Assembly (NCBI GenBank): GCA_023389535.1
Contig: JAEWEH010000396.1
Location: forward strand, 1-5,970
DNA: 5,970 nucleotides
Direction: 5' to 3'
Origin: Pseudomonadota bacterium
GTDB lineage: Bacteria; Pseudomonadota; Gammaproteobacteria; Burkholderiales; Burkholderiaceae_B
Shown in pieces: positions 4,758-5,970 of this stretch. Position 1 is the stretch's first letter. Each line of letters begins with the position of its first letter. The notes under the pieces were generated by a model, which did not search any database, was not told where the DNA came from, and saw only the letters and a list, made by a program, of their open reading frames with translations. Both the position numbers and the translations under genes were made by a program.

Positions 4758-5970
4758 ATGACCCCCACTGCACAAGACATGCAACCCAGCCTTGCCGAAC
4801 AACAAGACCGGGACGACCTCGACCTGCTCGGCCTGCTCGACATCGTGCTCGAAGCCCGATGGCTGATCGCCGGCATCACCGCCGTCGTTCTGTTCTTCGG
4901 CGCCTTATACGCCTTTCTGGCGCAACCCGTGTACCAGGCCGACAGCCTGATCCAGATCGAACAAGGCGACGGACCGACGGGCAATGCGCTCAATGAAATG
5001 GCCGCCTTGTTCAACGCCCAATCGCCTGCGTCGGCGGAAATCGAAATCCTTCGGTCCCGACTGGTCATAGGCGGCGCTGTGGACAAGCTGCGGCTGCACC
5101 TGAGCGCCCGGCCCGACTACCTGCCTTTGATCGGGCGGTGGATGGCTTCCCGTGCCACCACGCTATCGGATCCCGGCTTCCCGGGCCTGGACGGTTATGT
5201 ATGGGGCACGGAATCCATCAAGCTGGATCAACTGAACATGCCTGCCGAACTGGAGGGCACGCCCCTGACCTTGATCGCCACCGCCGACCAAGGCTATACC
5301 TTGCATGGACCGGACGAATCGGAACTGGCGCAAGGCAAGGTGGGCGAACTGGTTCCGTTCGAACTGCAAGGCGCGGCCGCCAGCATCCGGATTGCCGCCC
5401 TGGACGCAAAGCCGGGCGCTCGCTTCATCGTGGCGCGCCAATCGCGCATCTCGATGATCAAACGCCTGCAAGGCGCGCTGGAAGTCTCTGAAAAAGGCAA
5501 GCAATCAGGCGTGCTGTCGGTCGTCATGGGCGGCACCGACCCACGGCGCATCACAAACATCCTGAACGCCGTCGGCCAGGCCTATGTCGATCAGAATATC
5601 GAACGCAAGGCCGCCGAAGCGGAAAAGTCGCTGGCCTTTCTGGATGACTTCCTGCCCGAGCTGAAAGCCAAGATGGACAAGGCCTCCGACCGCTACACCG
5701 CTTTCCGCGACAAACACGGCACGTTCGACCTGGGCACGGAAGGCACCTTGTCCTTGAATACCTCGGTCCAGCTGAAATCGCAATTGTTCACCCTGGAACA
5801 AAAGCGCCGGGAACAAGCTGCCTTGTACACCGAAGCCCATCCCACCATGCAAGTGCTGGACAGGCAGATCACCGCGGTCAAAAAGGAAATCGCCGATCTG
5901 TCCCAAAAAATCAGCACCCTGCCCGATCTGGAGCGGCAACTGCTGACCCTCATGCAAGACGTGAAAGTCA
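4758..5970 (+). CDS. wzc: Wzc-like polysaccharide co-polymerase/tyrosine kinase, N-terminal part
   Basis: The frame is open for 404 codons and runs off the window, so only the N-terminal half of a protein usually near 720-750 residues is seen. Wzc proteins sit in the inner membrane, set chain length with Wzy and contact the Wza channel. A short cytosolic Asp/Leu-rich segment (DDLDLLGLLDIVLEARW, 19-35) leads into a transmembrane helix at about 36-56. The Wzz domain follows, with EIEILRSRLVIGGAVDKLRL (94-113). Further on is the GNVR-type region (NILNAVGQAYVDQNIERKA, 267-285; EAEKSLAFLDDFLPELK, 287-303). A long charged coiled coil runs from about 340 to 400. The second membrane helix, the Walker motifs and the tyrosine tail would lie beyond the edge, so kinase activity cannot be confirmed here. 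ATG 4758 lies 13 bases after the wzb-like stop, with only a weak AGAGA upstream. Confidence 0.93.
   Translation, partial: MTPTAQDMQPSLAEQQDRDDLDLLGLLDIVLEARWLIAGITAVVLFFGALYAFLAQPVYQADSLIQIEQGDGPTGNALNEMAALFNAQSPASAEIEILRSRLVIGGAVDKLRLHLSARPDYLPLIGRWMASRATTLSDPGFPGLDGYVWGTESIKLDQLNMPAELEGTPLTLIATADQGYTLHGPDESELAQGKVGELVPFELQGAAASIRIAALDAKPGARFIVARQSRISMIKRLQGALEVSEKGKQSGVLSVVMGGTDPRRITNILNAVGQAYVDQNIERKAAEAEKSLAFLDDFLPELKAKMDKASDRYTAFRDKHGTFDLGTEGTLSLNTSVQLKSQLFTLEQKRREQAALYTEAHPTMQVLDRQITAVKKEIADLSQKISTLPDLERQLLTLMQDVKV

Noticed and set aside
4905..5957. Several minus-strand frames opposite the wzc-like gene
   Set aside because: The plus-strand frame is continuously open for 404 codons with Wzz-domain and membrane-helix features, and the antisense frames show no domains.
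1..5970. CRISPR arrays, tRNA or rRNA genes, insertion sequences
   Set aside because: I found no regularly spaced repeats, cloverleaf-like sequence, transposase motif or paired terminal repeats on reading both strands.

Overview
The window looks like the chromosome of a GC-rich betaproteobacterium. An Alcaligenaceae member (Bordetella/Achromobacter/Pusillimonas-like) is my guess from codon use, gene style and organisation; no marker gene here proves it. Coding DNA is GC-rich. The roughly 780-base gap between the two divergent gene groups is clearly more AT-rich.

Left part (1-1600, minus strand): a two-gene operon encodes an aconitase/isopropylmalate-dehydratase-type hydro-lyase, as a large [4Fe-4S] subunit followed by an overlapping small swivel subunit cut by the window edge. 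The iron-sulfur cysteines are intact. Several family-signature residues that bind the substrate carboxylate are replaced in both subunits, so leucine biosynthesis is not a safe assignment.

Middle (1601-2372): there is no convincing gene, but regulatory-looking structure is dense. It holds a minus-strand promoter candidate with a 16-bp palindrome in its spacer, an 8-bp direct repeat spaced exactly 21 bp next to a possible plus-strand -10, a 12-bp palindrome, and an A11 run followed by an A6 run.

Right part (2373-5970, plus strand): this is the start of a capsule/exopolysaccharide gene cluster. A specialised NusG paralog of the RfaH type comes first. It is followed by a 181-base leader containing a GC hairpin and an ops/JUMPstart-like GCGGTAGC element, and then by a tight wza-wzb-wzc-like export set: outer-membrane lipoprotein channel, low-molecular-weight tyrosine phosphatase, and inner-membrane chain-length/tyrosine-kinase protein (cut by the window end).

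Working model: the RfaH-like protein is recruited at the leader element. There it suppresses termination across the long polysaccharide operon and may help start translation of the wza-like gene, none of whose candidate starts has a Shine-Dalgarno sequence. The wzb-like phosphatase and wzc-like kinase would then cycle phosphorylation to control polymer assembly, and the wza-like channel would export the product. The model rests on sequence motifs and family knowledge, not on experiment.
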